From Cocos nucifera (taxonomy: Eukaryota; Streptophyta; Magnoliopsida; Arecales; Arecaceae), in the NCBI GenBank assembly GCA_006176705.1, contig QRFJ01000082.1, forward strand, positions 1,142,390-1,206,389: DNA of 64,000 bases. Direction: 5' to 3'. Below are positions 1 to 9,709 of the stretch, piece by piece. The notes beneath the pieces were generated by a model, which worked only from the letters and a program-made list of their open reading frames with translations, was not told where the DNA came from and made no database searches. The stretch's first letter is position 1; each line of letters begins with the position of its first letter. The position numbers and the translations under genes are program-made.

Positions 1-64
1 TTCTTCAAACAAATATCTAGTTTTTTGCTTTCAGTGTGATTGTCTATATTGGTAACTTTTGCAG

Positions 65-132
65 GCAATTTCACGAGATTGTTGTCCATGATTTCCAGAA
101 ACAACTATGCTCAGAACTTTCATCAGATAACA
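65..132 (+). CDS. Exon of unidentified plus-strand gene (first visible)
   Basis: A 68-base open segment sits between an acceptor (ttgcag, ending at 64) and a consensus donor GTAAGT at 133. In the frame that joins the next exon it reads QFHEIVVHDFQKQLCSELSS, followed by D and N. The final single base A completes a codon with the first two bases of the exon at 4262, so the splice phases agree across a 4.1-kb intron. The gene continues off the left edge of the window. I do not recognise the protein. The segment is acidic and helical-looking, like the next exon, which suggests part of a coiled-coil protein. Confidence 0.5.
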
Positions 133-860
133 GTAAGTAGCTTTCGTTGATTCTAAAGTTTAGCAATTCTGGATAGGCAAAATCTCCTGACATATGAGTC
201 TGCCATATGTCGGAAGTGGACTATTTATAGGAATAACTTCAGCCTTTTGTTTTCTGTAATCAGATCTTCCTTGAAAAAAATTCTGACTTGTTTAAAGCTA
301 ACATGGAAAATTTAGTGGGATGCCTGATATTCAGTGAGCACTGAGACTGGTTTATGTTGTCAAATAAGAAAAGTTGTCAACTTGATTTTAGTATAGAATT
401 CTTTGCCCCATTGGACTTCTTTACAATTTACAGTCATTTTAATCACATGTTGCCTCTTCGCAAAGTCGTATTCTGTAATCAATATAAAGGGATTTATAGT
501 TTCTTGCAAGTTATAATACAAGATACATGAAATTTAGATGTAAATTTGTTATGATCAAAAGTGAGACTTCTAAATATTGTTGATGATGTTCTCATATCTT
601 GGTCAAAAAAATAATTAGCTTTATTAAAATTTCTTGAAAATTCTACACTATTATAAATATTTACTTCATTATGCATATTTTTGGGTTCTACTATTTAGTA
701 ATTAGTTCACATGGGCAATATATTCTTCGATAACAATGGATTTATGGGTAATTTCATCTTCTTTTTTTAAAAAAGACACTGTATAGACCTTATCATTTTC
801 TTATAGGCCCCGTGATGGAACTGGCAAGAAATGAAGCTTTGTGGATGGGAGGTGGAATCG
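133..860. other. Intronic AT-rich DNA
   Basis: This is the start of the intron between the exons at 65 and 4262. I see no coding region, RNA or mobile element in it, only AT-rich single-copy-looking sequence. Confidence 0.4.
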
Positions 861-865
861 CCCTC

Positions 866-1240
866 CCAAGTTTTGAAAATATCTCTATTGTACTTCCTAT
901 GTCCCTTCCCTTGAAAAGAAAGAAGAGAGAAAATATAGAAAACAAAAAGGAATGGCTTTCCCTTAACATGGATGCATGTTTGGAAATATTTGTCAAGAAA
1001 GTGGAACATGAAGCAAGGACTCAAGTGCTAGCCTGTGTCATGCCATGCTATGTTGCATTGACTCACCTAAATTTTGAAAACACCACCTACCCCAAGAAAG
1101 AAAGGAGAAAGAAAAGTAAAATATGGACACTCTTTTAATATTGGTGCATGTGCAAAATATTTGTCAAAAAAGCGGAATATGAATGAAGAACTCAAGTGCC
1201 TGTCCATGTATGCCATGCGAGTTTGGTGTTGGTATGCGGG
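866..1240. repeat. Diverged two-copy tandem repeat in the intron
   Basis: Two related blocks of about 175 bases lie head to tail. A stretch with the core aaatatttgtcaa, then aagtggaaca and gactcaagtgc, at about 970-1030 recurs at about 1145-1200 with substitutions and small indels. The preceding ttttgaaaa and aagaaagaaggag-like stretches also repeat. The 108-residue frame across it (812-1138) is not conserved between the two copies, so it is probably not coding. Confidence 0.5.
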
Positions 1241-1259
1241 ACATAAGTGTGACCTTGCA

Positions 1260-3200
1260 TATTGCAGGGTATTAACCTTGTGCTAGGCTTTGGTACCATA
1301 GCACGAGTTGATACGCTTGGGTACCAAGCCCATTTTATCTATCTATCTATTTATAGCATAGCAAAGCATGGCATGTAACATGCTAGCCATTGGCCAGTAT
1401 GCCCATCAACATCGACACTTGAATAATTGGTAGAATAAATTAGAATGTTGATATCAAACATATGCGTGTGACCAAGGTTTGCAATTTTGGTATTAAACCT
1501 TGTACTAGTACCATGTTGGTACCATGTTGGTACACCTAGTATGGGGATAGGTTCGGTGTAGCAATATTCAATATGCCTCCAAATTGAGTATTGGCTTACA
1601 CCAATATTGTAAATTATACACACCGGTAGTGTGATCCTTGTGTGACACCTCAATTCATTAGTCTACAGGACTACAACCACATTATTCTTGTGACAAGGCC
1701 TAAAGTACCTAATCTAACTTCATGGAGTAGGTCCAAAGTACCACATTTAGCCCTTGCAGAATAGTTCCAAAGTACCACTTTTAACCCATCCAAAATAGCG
1801 CACATAACCAAGTTACAAAATATCCATATTAGCAGGGTCTAAAATATAGTCAGATTGAGAATCCAAAATAGATTATTCATGATTCCAAATGTTTACATGT
1901 TCCATTCATTTTGATTTCCAAGTCATGCTAGTAGTTTAAAGAGTTGTTTCCAAAATATATGTAATCTATTCAAGTGTTTCAAACATTCACAAAATGTGTA
2001 CGGTTTTAGGTGTTCACAAGCACATTCAAAGGTACATGGTTTTAGAGGTTTCATGCAAAGGTTTTCAAGAAATTCAACATATTTTTCAAATCATGACAAT
2101 AATTCATAGTTATATTTTCAAAAGAAACTCAAAAGTTTCAATATCATCATCTTTGCTTTCTTGATCTAAATCTGCAAGTATACAAAAAACATTTGGGAAG
2201 AACAAAGGTTAAATTTGGTTTTGTGCCCTGCTAATAGCTGACTAATACTGTAGCATATTGTGACAAGCATGACACATGTTGACAAGAGAGCATTGGTACT
2301 GATGTGTGCTAGTGGTGGCATGCATTCTGTGCTAACCAATGCTCTGTGCCGACACTTTATTGGCTTGACATGATATGGATGGTCATGGTCCGAAACTCAT
2401 TGCATTTGGTATGAAAACATGCAATGCATCCAAAAAAGTGTTTATGATTTTCAAGTTTGCAATAAACCAATATAAAAATATGATTTGGATATATAGGTTG
2501 AGGTTACTTACTGAACATGCTAAGTCTAACAAGTGTCTTTTTACTTGAACAAAATCCTATCCTACACCAAACAATGACAAACAACCTACAATTAAAACTT
2601 AACCTGTAGAGCCCTTTTATAAGTTTAAATACCTCAACAAAATCCACATTATTCCTTCATCCAATTAACCCCCTAAACTTCATGCAAGACAAAAAAAAAT
2701 CATAACTGATAAAATGGAACTCCAAAAATTATATAACTTAGAGAAAAATATTTTAAATAGATAGGAGAGCTAATTTATAGTTAGTTTTTCAGATCAATGA
2801 TCTTGGCAGACACTATCAATTATAGGTCTAGGCTTTCCCTACAATAAGAATAGTCTACAATTATCAAAATATAACTCCATTAAGATGTTGGTCTTATTGG
2901 AATATCTAAAAATATGAGAATATTAGGGATGTGGGCTATATCAAAACTCATCATAGGTGACTAGCAACATAAACCTAGACCTACGTTTTTTCCCTAAATC
3001 AACCACAAAGCTACAACATACAACCAAATTAAATGGAATTGGTTTGGTGTTTACTTTAATCAGGCTTGTACCTAGAAGCTGGGGCCTCAAATCCATGTTC
3101 TTCCTACTCAATGTGGTGATGATCTCTCCTTACACATAGAACATGCCATTATGATTGGATTAGGAGGAACAAAACTACAATAAAGAGGGAAATAGAGTTA
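1260..3200. other. Intronic DNA without recognisable genes
   Basis: This AT-rich stretch has no supported gene. It contains a short imperfect inverted repeat (ggctttggtacc at about 1286 and gggtaccaagcc at about 1319) and several ggtaccatgttggtac units near 1510-1535. These resemble in miniature the GGTACC-rich element at 6250-6600. The rest is plain low-complexity intron. Confidence 0.35.
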
Positions 3201-3320
3201 GGAGATGGAATCAAGGTTTTACATTCTAGCGGGATGGGAGGCATCCCAATCATCTTGTCTCGTTCCTATGAGAAAATGAGACCAGGATGTGGTTGGGACT
3301 CTGAAATCTATCCACGCGGC

Positions 3321-3584
3321 GAGAGAAGAAAGAGGAAAGAAAGAAAGGAAGGAAAGATGAAGAAAAGGAGAGGTGAAAGGAAAGAAGAAGAAGAAAAATG
3401 AAAAAAAGAAAGGAACAAAAGAAGGAAGAAAGGAAAGAGAGAAGAAGAAAAAGGAAAAAAGAAAGAAAGGAAGGGATAAGAAAAGAAAGAAAAATGAAAT
3501 GAAAGAAAGAAAGGTAGAAGAAAAAGAAAGAAAAGAAGGAAAAAAAAAGAAAGAAAGAAAAGAAGAAGGGGAGAGAGATGGAGA
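3321..3584. repeat. Polypurine (GAAAG/GGAAA) low-complexity tract
   Basis: About 260 bases are almost pure A and G on the plus strand, with a few scattered T. The tract yields Lys/Glu/Arg-rich frames on one strand and Ser/Phe-rich frames on the other. These are composition artefacts, not genes. A GC-richer block with ccggccggc follows at 3600-3610. The tract may belong to an old LTR or a simple-sequence expansion; no boundaries are visible. Confidence 0.7.
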
Positions 3585-4261
3585 ATATTTACTGGGTTGC
3601 ATGGCCGGCCGGCATGGGGTCCGGTTTCGAGTTGGCGATCCTTGATTGAGAGATCATCTTTTTTATTTCTTTTTGACATATAGATGATGTTATCTATTTT
3701 TGATTTTCAAAGAGAGTTTTTTGATGAGGTAGTCCATTGAAGGGTTGCATCATTATTAGAGCTGGTCACACCAAGAATTTCGTCTCCTTTAGCATATGTG
3801 GAGTTGCACATTTGGGTTTCGCTTTTATGCTCTTGCTTGTCCTATTTTTTTCTCCATGTCAAAGATTTGAAATATGTACTTAATGTCCATTCTTTCTTTA
3901 ATTTTTCTTTTACTTTGAAACATTAGGGTGCATATTTTGTTCTTTGCTTGCATGGCAAAATTACCAGCATTTTATATAAACCAAATTTTATAAAATATGT
4001 TGTTCTTTTCAGGTGACCCCTGTCCTTAAATATCTCTTTCTTATTGTTTCTGTGAGAAATACAGTGAGCAAAATGTTGCCATCTGCAAATCCTTTTCATA
4101 TTGTTGAATGACAATAGATAGTTCAACGGTTAATTGGTGTTTTGCCATGACTTGGTCAATGCAATTTCTCTTTTAAAATCTGTAGTTATATTATGTGATA
4201 TAATCCCTTATTCCCAAATCTGGTCTCATTTACTGACTCTGTTACATCATCCTCTAAGCAG

Positions 4262-4398
4262 ACAGAAATAACAGTTGCAACCAATTTCTTGATGTGCAAG
4301 ATACTCTTAAAGATTTGAGGGATAGGATTGAGTGTATCAATGTGCAGATGCATAAATCAGAAGATGAGCACCAAAAAGAATTACAGTATCATGATGAG
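4262..4398 (+). CDS. Coiled-coil exon of unidentified gene
   Basis: This 137-base exon lies between acceptor gcag (4258-4261) and donor gag|gttatg. Joined to the exon at 65-132 it reads NRNNSCNQFLDVQDTLKDLR, then DRIECINVQMHKSEDEHQKE, then LQYHDE. The charged heptad-like pattern suggests a coiled coil. The upstream intron carries a pyrimidine-rich tract before the acceptor. The same exon with its flanking intron occurs again at 17652-18029, where the reading frame is kept although bases have changed. That supports real coding status. The protein family is not recognised. Confidence 0.6.
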
Positions 4399-5079
4399 GT
4401 TATGTTTCTTTTCTTTTCTTTTCTTTTTTCTTTTTTTGTTTTGATGCCTCACATATATTTGCTTGAATTACTCAAATAAAAATGTCATTCTTATTTAACT
4501 TCGACATTCAATGTTAAAAGAAAGATTTTAAAAGATGGGCCAGCCTATTTTGCGACACTAAAAATTTCCTGTCAGCTTGATATTTAATTATTACTACATA
4601 CACTAGGCATGAGTGAATAAAAAAACTCTCCATCTCCCTAATCCTGCAAAATTTTTGTATGAAAAAAACCATCAAATCCTTTTCTTTCTGGTGTCTTCAT
4701 CATAAATCTTCAGATGTTTACCTTGACTTGCATAAATCATTCTGTCTAAGTACAATTTAAGTATGGTGGATTAGCTTGGAATACTTGTTTCTTTACACCC
4801 AAATAATGTGTGTTTCGGCTTTCACTATCTCTGATGTACTGTCAAAGAAGAAGTTGGTATGTTACTTTGAGGACTCATACCACAATTGATAGTAGTTATA
4901 GTTGTATGATTTTTGGTATGTATATGTTTTGCTTGCAGTGCTTTGATGGTCTCATAGTCTATCACAAATCATAGTATTATAGGATTAGTCTTTAGATGCT
5001 TTTTTGCATTTTCATAGTACCTTAATTTTCACATTTTGTAAGTTGTACCCTAATACTCTTAGCAGTTTTACATGTCCCA
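4399..5079. other. Intron sequence with no recognised feature
   Basis: T-rich sequence follows the donor at 4399, then ordinary AT-rich DNA. The stretch up to about 4470 is shared with the second copy near 18029. I see nothing else of note. Confidence 0.4.
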
Positions 5080-5916
5080 AACTTCTTGCTTTGTAATTGC
5101 CGTGCCTTCATATGAAGTTGGAATCTACATTATGATGCACTGCTTACTGGTTGTTGTTGTTTGGCTATTTGGAAAGTCCCACATGGAACGTGCAATTTGG
5201 ACCATGGCACCGAAATCAATCCACCATGTATTATGGGAACATCAACTAAATTTGACTCAACACTTGAAGTCCTTTCTTGTACTTAGGACGGTCCTTCTCT
5301 TTGTCTCCCTTTTTCTTGCAAAAGAAACACCTTGAAATCCTTTTTTGTCCGGCAAGCTATTTGACACCTTCATTTCCTTTTTAGCAGGAATGCCATGACC
5401 TTTGCTCTCATATCTGCATTCCTCTTCACTATGAGAGGCCAAATGGACACTTTCTAGTCTCTCTTGTTTCGGTATCTGCTCCTTGAGAAGTTGATTGATG
5501 GACCATTTTTCCTTTTGTGTTATAATGAGTTTTGAATGGTCCATAGTCAGGTAGAAAATAGTTAAGCACAAAGTGGATGAGAAATGACTCGAACATGTCA
5601 ACTTCTAATGATTTGACTTGGGCTGCTATATCTCTCATGTCTATTTTGTGCTCACACCACTAGTGTCATCATGCCTCGTGGAGGAGGTTTAGACATTAGG
5701 ATGCTCATCAATACTTTTGCCAGATCTAACAAATTGCTTTTCAACTGCATAGCAGGAATACATCCCTGAATGTTTCTGGATATATGGCTTTGTATGAGTA
5801 AAGACTCCCCCACTTCTCAATTCTCATACAACTTTCTATCCTCTAGCATACTGGATCCATGGGAACATGTGGCATGTCCTCACGAAGTGCCTGGTCTAAA
5901 TCCATGCACTCCAATG
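5080..5916 (-). mobile_element. Ty1/copia gag-protease relic
   Basis: Read on the minus strand, this shows the order expected of a plant copia polyprotein. An N-terminal gag start MDLDQALREDMPHVPMDP lies at about 5914 downward. It is followed by a core with SLEVDMFESFLIHFVLN and DYGPFKTHYNTKGK (about 5640-5500) and the QEERLESVHLAS-like linker. A degenerate zinc knuckle CFFCKKKGDKEKDRPKY lies near 5330-5280, where the His and last Cys are lost. The protease site WWIDFGAMVQIA lies near 5235-5195; the family usually has DSGAT. Frameshifts and stops make it non-functional. Pol would lie further left but is not detectable, and no LTRs were found. It sits inside an intron of the plus-strand gene. 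Confidence 0.75.
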
Positions 5917-6245
5917 TTGAAGTAATTCTATCTTTCTACTCGAGAAATATGAACCATTCAACATAGTGATATGTGATCCAGTAAGAGAAACAAGATGAGG
6001 GAGAAAAGCTGTGAATATGGTACATGCTTACTATTAATATTACATACTACATGGCACTCAAACCAAATCCAAATTACTAACCATATTAGTTAATTTGGTA
6101 AATATATCAGCTTTCCAATGTAACACTTTTTCTAAATTATAGGCTACTACACAATAATATGCCTATCCATGTGATGAAGGTACCGATAAAATTATAATAA
6201 TCAAGAAGTGTTTAAGGCCTTCGGATGACAAAAACCAAGTTAATA
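5917..6245. other. Unassigned AT-rich DNA beside the copia relic
   Basis: The 5' LTR of the copia relic would be expected here, but no matching LTR copy or TG/CA boundary can be shown. No gene is visible. Confidence 0.3.
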
Positions 6246-6249
6246 ATTA

Positions 6250-6600
6250 TATACTACATCATGGTTTGCAGACTCGGTACCGCTACCTATGCCGGTAGCC
6301 GGCTGGTATGGTATGGTACTGTACTGTACCACCAATAAAAAAAATCAAAAAAATTTTACCCAATGGCCAAAAAAAAAGAAAATCGTCCTGTACCAGTATT
6401 ATACCATACCATACCGCCCTGTATCGGACCAAACCATTCGGTACCGGCCCATACCATACCATGCTGGTCGGTTCGGTTTGGTTCAGGCCATTTTCTAAAA
6501 AATCGGCTTGAACCATTCCGGTTTTCCACCGGTATGGTACGGTATGGGGTGCACCGGCCAGTTCGGACCGATATGAAATACCATACACGATATCGATCCT
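6250..6600. repeat. GGTACC/GGTATGG-rich repetitive element
   Basis: About 350 bases are packed with variants of ggtaccg, ggtatgg and their complements (accatacc, cggtaccg), so many short segments can pair with one another. The GC content is well above the flanks. The outer ends look loosely inverted: ggtaccgagtctgcaaacc read outward on the left against gatatcgatccttcaaccc on the right. This suggests a degraded fold-back or non-autonomous DNA element. I found no convincing target duplication. The frames on both strands here are repeat artefacts. Confidence 0.55.
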
Positions 6601-7303
6601 TCAACCCACTATACATTTGTAAACGTAATGGCTTTGAGTCTAGGCCACTACATGTGAACTCATAGTGCAATTTCAATACCATATATAATGTGGTAATTAT
6701 CAGGCTCTTTGTTTGATTAAACTTTACCACATCCTGATGATATGGGATGCTTTGCTTGTCACCATAAGGAAGGAAGAGGAAAATTATTAACTATATGCCA
6801 TCAAGTATAAGATACTTCTTCTAATCTCTATACTCAAATTACCCTCAAATATGACGTGAGAAAATTTGTTAAAAGTTTCTTTATGATCCGGTAGAATAGA
6901 ATAGAAAATTGGCCTAGAATAGGGATCCAAAATGGCCAAAACAACAATTCATATATAAAGCTATACAGTCATATCCAGAAAAATAGAATATAACATTCAG
7001 GTTCCTTGAATATGAAAACTCTTTCAATGGTTCTGCATGAATAAAAGTCTGTTATCAAGGACTAGATCTAAATCCTAGGTCAAAAATTCTTTTGGCTTCA
7101 GATGGACTGGACTTGGGGTTCAAGAAACCAACAAAGATTTCTATTTTGCTCTTTGATCTTCCCACTAAAGTTGGATCCCTCGGATCCCATCACCAATTGA
7201 GGCTTGACATTAATCAAGGTCAGGTTAGAAAAGAATAAAGATTCAAGCAAAGTAATTATAAAAATTATATTGAATAAAATAATTAAACATGGTTCTCATG
7301 AAC
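6601..7303. other. Intronic DNA, no feature recognised
   Basis: AT-rich sequence with no coding exon, RNA gene or repeat boundary that I can support. Confidence 0.35.
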
Positions 7304-7312
7304 CCAACTGAG

Positions 7313-7494
7313 GAGAAATTATTAGATGGACTCGGTCCTGTGGGTTAGGCCAATAGTCACTTGCCACATTATCCTCCCTTGTATTTAAACTCTTCAAGAT
7401 CAAAACAGGGATGAGAATCCATCCTGTTATCTACTGTACACGTATCCTAGGATTTGGCCTGGTCCACTGGACCGGGTCCATATGATAATTTCTC
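7313..7494. mobile_element. Mutator-type MITE with 9-bp target duplication
   Basis: This 182-base element has terminal inverted repeats. The left end starts GAGAAATTATTAGATGGACT and the complement of the right end starts GAGAAATTATCATATGGACC. Similarity runs for about 30 bases with a handful of mismatches. It is flanked by ccaactgag (7304-7312) and ccaaccgag (7495-7503), a 9-base direct repeat differing at one C/T. Nine-base duplications and long inverted ends are characteristic of Mutator-like elements. There is no coding capacity, so it would have relied on a transposase elsewhere. It lies in an intron of the plus-strand gene. Confidence 0.8.
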
Positions 7495-7503
7495 CCAACC
7501 GAG

Positions 7504-8295
7504 TATGCTCTCACAAAACCAAACTGCACCACAATCTATGCTGCAGGCAGGTACTCAGCCAGTCTAGACTATGCAAGTAGAGACGAGAAGCATGGAACTC
7601 GATGGGAAAATTCATAGACTTTTATGCTTTCTAGTTACTGAAGACCAAGCCTTACGAGTTGTTTATAGCTTGCTTTCCTTACCCATCAAGGAAGTCCATA
7701 TAGTCTTAATAGGATTTTTACTCTAAAGTCCTGGTAACACTTAACTCTTGGCCCGCTTATGCTCGTTGACTCATCAGCCTGATCCCATTACAGATAGACT
7801 TTAATCCAAAACCCAAGCCGTGGACTTGTCAAGTGTGGGCCTCTATAGCCTGGCGAGATTTTGGGAGGCTATAACACTGTTCAAACTCCATTTCAATTTA
7901 GAAGATGGTTCAGGATCTACAGGCTGCCTCACAATCTTGACAATCTTTGGTCCTCGGTCTGCATGAGCATTGTTTTCCTATTCATTCTTTGCTAAAGTTC
8001 TCCTGTTTCAAAAAAATTGAGTAATGCAGGCATCTTCTAGCATCAACTATATGATCTAGAAAACAATATGGACTCAAAAATTAGGTTAGCTTTTAACCAT
8101 ATCTGCACTCATTTCAGCACGAATTCTGGTATCATTCTTTAAGAATGAAATACTAGATACTACATGGTCAAAGGTCAATTTTCTGTAGTCCTCATGATAT
8201 ATGATTAAGTTCTGATGCTTTGTAAGTGACTTGAAGACCCTTTGCATTATCATCTGGGTCCTGTAAGTAATATTGCTCATGTGTATTTGTTTCAG
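7504..8295. other. Intronic DNA before the exon at 8296
   Basis: No exon or element is recognised. Some moderately GC-rich sequence lies at 7780-7870. A normal intron 3' end (gtatttgtttcag) precedes 8296. Confidence 0.35.
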
Positions 8296-8437
8296 TAAAA
8301 AGGAAAACCAGCTTTGGTTGTTTGATAATGGACAAGCTCCAGTTAAGCCCGAACACGTTTCAATGACTTTTTGTATTCCACACGTTCTGTTGATACTACC
8401 AAAGTTTGACAGTTATCTTAACTTGAGTCTACAATTT
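8296..8437 (+). CDS. Exon of unidentified plus-strand gene
   Basis: This open segment lies between acceptor tttcag (ending at 8295) and consensus donor GTAAGT at 8438, and ends in phase 0. It reads KKENQLWLFDNGQAPVKPEH, then VSMTFCIPHVLLILPKFDSY and LNLSLQF. The next exon (8691) starts in phase 0, which is compatible. The exon joining it to 4398 was not identified, so membership in the same gene is inferred from strand, order and splice signals. The family is not recognised. Confidence 0.4.
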
Positions 8438-8690
8438 GTAAGTTCATTAGGTATGAAGCCTGTGTAAGTTTGTCTTAAGCCTCAAAAGGATTCTGGAAAA
8501 GTTGTATCGCGGCTCTCTTCTGAGTACATAAATAGACATTCTTATATTCATTATGACCTTGCTATGGTGTTTACTTATGTACAATCAAATTAGAATATGT
8601 GACACGTGAAGGTTGTTACTAAATTTGTGCCAACATATTCTGATGTACATATCCATGTACGCTAGCACAATTTTTGGGTCTAGATTTCAG

Positions 8691-8739
8691 AATTCAAAAC
8701 TGCCAATGATGTTGCTACATAAATTGCTAGAAATTGCTC
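8691..8739 (+). CDS. Short exon of unidentified plus-strand gene
   Basis: A 49-base exon with acceptor agatttcag and consensus donor GTAAGT at 8740. It reads NSKLPMMLLHKLLEIA and leaves one base for the next codon. Phase agrees with the exon at 8296-8437. A following segment after the acceptor at about 8858 continues as RGGNNFNSSYFGSSLDLLYA but meets a stop near 8940. Either an internal splice was missed or the gene is damaged here. Confidence 0.4.
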
Positions 8740-8960
8740 GTAAGTATATGGTGAACTTCAACCGTGCAGGTTTCTGTTTATTTGTAGCTGAAGAATGGTT
8801 TCTACTTTCTAGTCAATGATGCTTGTTCGTGTTCCACAAGTCATACCCCTTCTTTTAGGTGGAAACAATTTTAATTCAAGCTACTTTGGAAGTAGTCTTG
8901 ATCTCTTGTACGCTGTGTTGGGAATTAATCCATTTTATATCTAGAGAGTATCGCTTGCAG

Positions 8961-9048
8961 GTTTCCAAGGAGTTAGCCATTGTTAAAAGGAGAGGGTTCC
9001 TTTTGGAGGCTATTATGGGGGAAATGAAACTGCTGCAAGAGCTGGCAG
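8961..9048 (+). CDS. Likely exon of unidentified plus-strand gene
   Basis: After acceptor cgcttgcag (8952-8960) the frame reads VSKELAIVKRRGFLLEAIMG and then EMKLLQELAG, another charged helical segment. A canonical donor is not obvious, so the right end is approximate. The pattern matches the coiled-coil character of the other exons in this gene. Confidence 0.4.
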
Positions 9049-9217
9049 GATATCCTTTATGTTGTCTACACTTTCTTATCATCCTTCAAATATTAATGTT
9101 CAATACATGAAATTTAACTTGATGAATTGTTATTGATAATTTTTACCTCACCTTAATATAATTAAGATGCCATTCTACACTGTTTGATAAACATTTTCTC
9201 TAACTAGAAACAAGCAG

Positions 9218-9270
9218 ACTAATGAACTGGAGAAGGCTTATGCTTCAGCTGGGGAGGAGTTACAGAGGAG
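9218..9270 (+). CDS. Last visible exon of unidentified gene
   Basis: After acceptor aagcag the frame reads TNELEKAYASAGEELQRR, with a possible donor gtatat at 9271. If unspliced, the frame continues as YICPRCGFNNVGDLGVGMN and stops at about 9330, giving a CPRC-type half zinc site. Both readings are possible. Repeats and the gypsy relic begin about 230 bases downstream, so the gene either ends here or was interrupted. Confidence 0.4.
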
Positions 9271-9489
9271 GTATATATGTCCCAGATGTGGTTTTAACAA
9301 CGTCGGAGACTTGGGAGTTGGGATGAACTGAAGCTATTGACAATAACTGAAATTTTTTCATAAGAACTCAAATCCTGTATATGCAGTATGCAAAGTAGAG
9401 CATGATGGTACTTGCAAATGCTTGGGTATGTATATGGACAATCTTGGTACATTCTTGTCTTAGGGTCGTATTTGCTTGCTTCTATTATG

Positions 9490-9680
9490 CTTAGGGGTGA
9501 AAGTAGCATGGATATTATCTATCCGGATCTATTTTCGTATCCTAATCAATCTAGATATAGACAAAAATTTGAGGATTCGATTAATATCCATATTCGTATC
9601 TATTATTCATCAAAGAAAAATAGATGTAGATATGGATAGACAACTATTCGATCTATATCCGATTATATGAATCTACACGT
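9490..9680. repeat. Degenerate ggatatta/tatccgatc-rich repeat
   Basis: A block beginning cttaggggtgaaagtagcat continues with many variants of tatccgatct and gatatggat on both strands. It resembles the repetitive ggatcgggt-type element at 38492-39354 in design but is shorter. No terminal repeats or target duplication were found. Confidence 0.35.
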
Positions 9681-9709
9681 AAACCCTATATAATTTTATA
9701 CAGGAAAAT

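Noticed and set aside
812..1138. 108-residue plus-strand frame with KRKKREN and KKERRKKSK
   Set aside because: It lies across a diverged tandem repeat and the second unit does not keep the frame; no family recognised.
3219..3679. Frames of 90-127 residues, Lys/Glu-rich on one strand and Ser/Phe-rich on the other
   Set aside because: They are translations of a polypurine simple-sequence tract, open in several frames because of composition alone.
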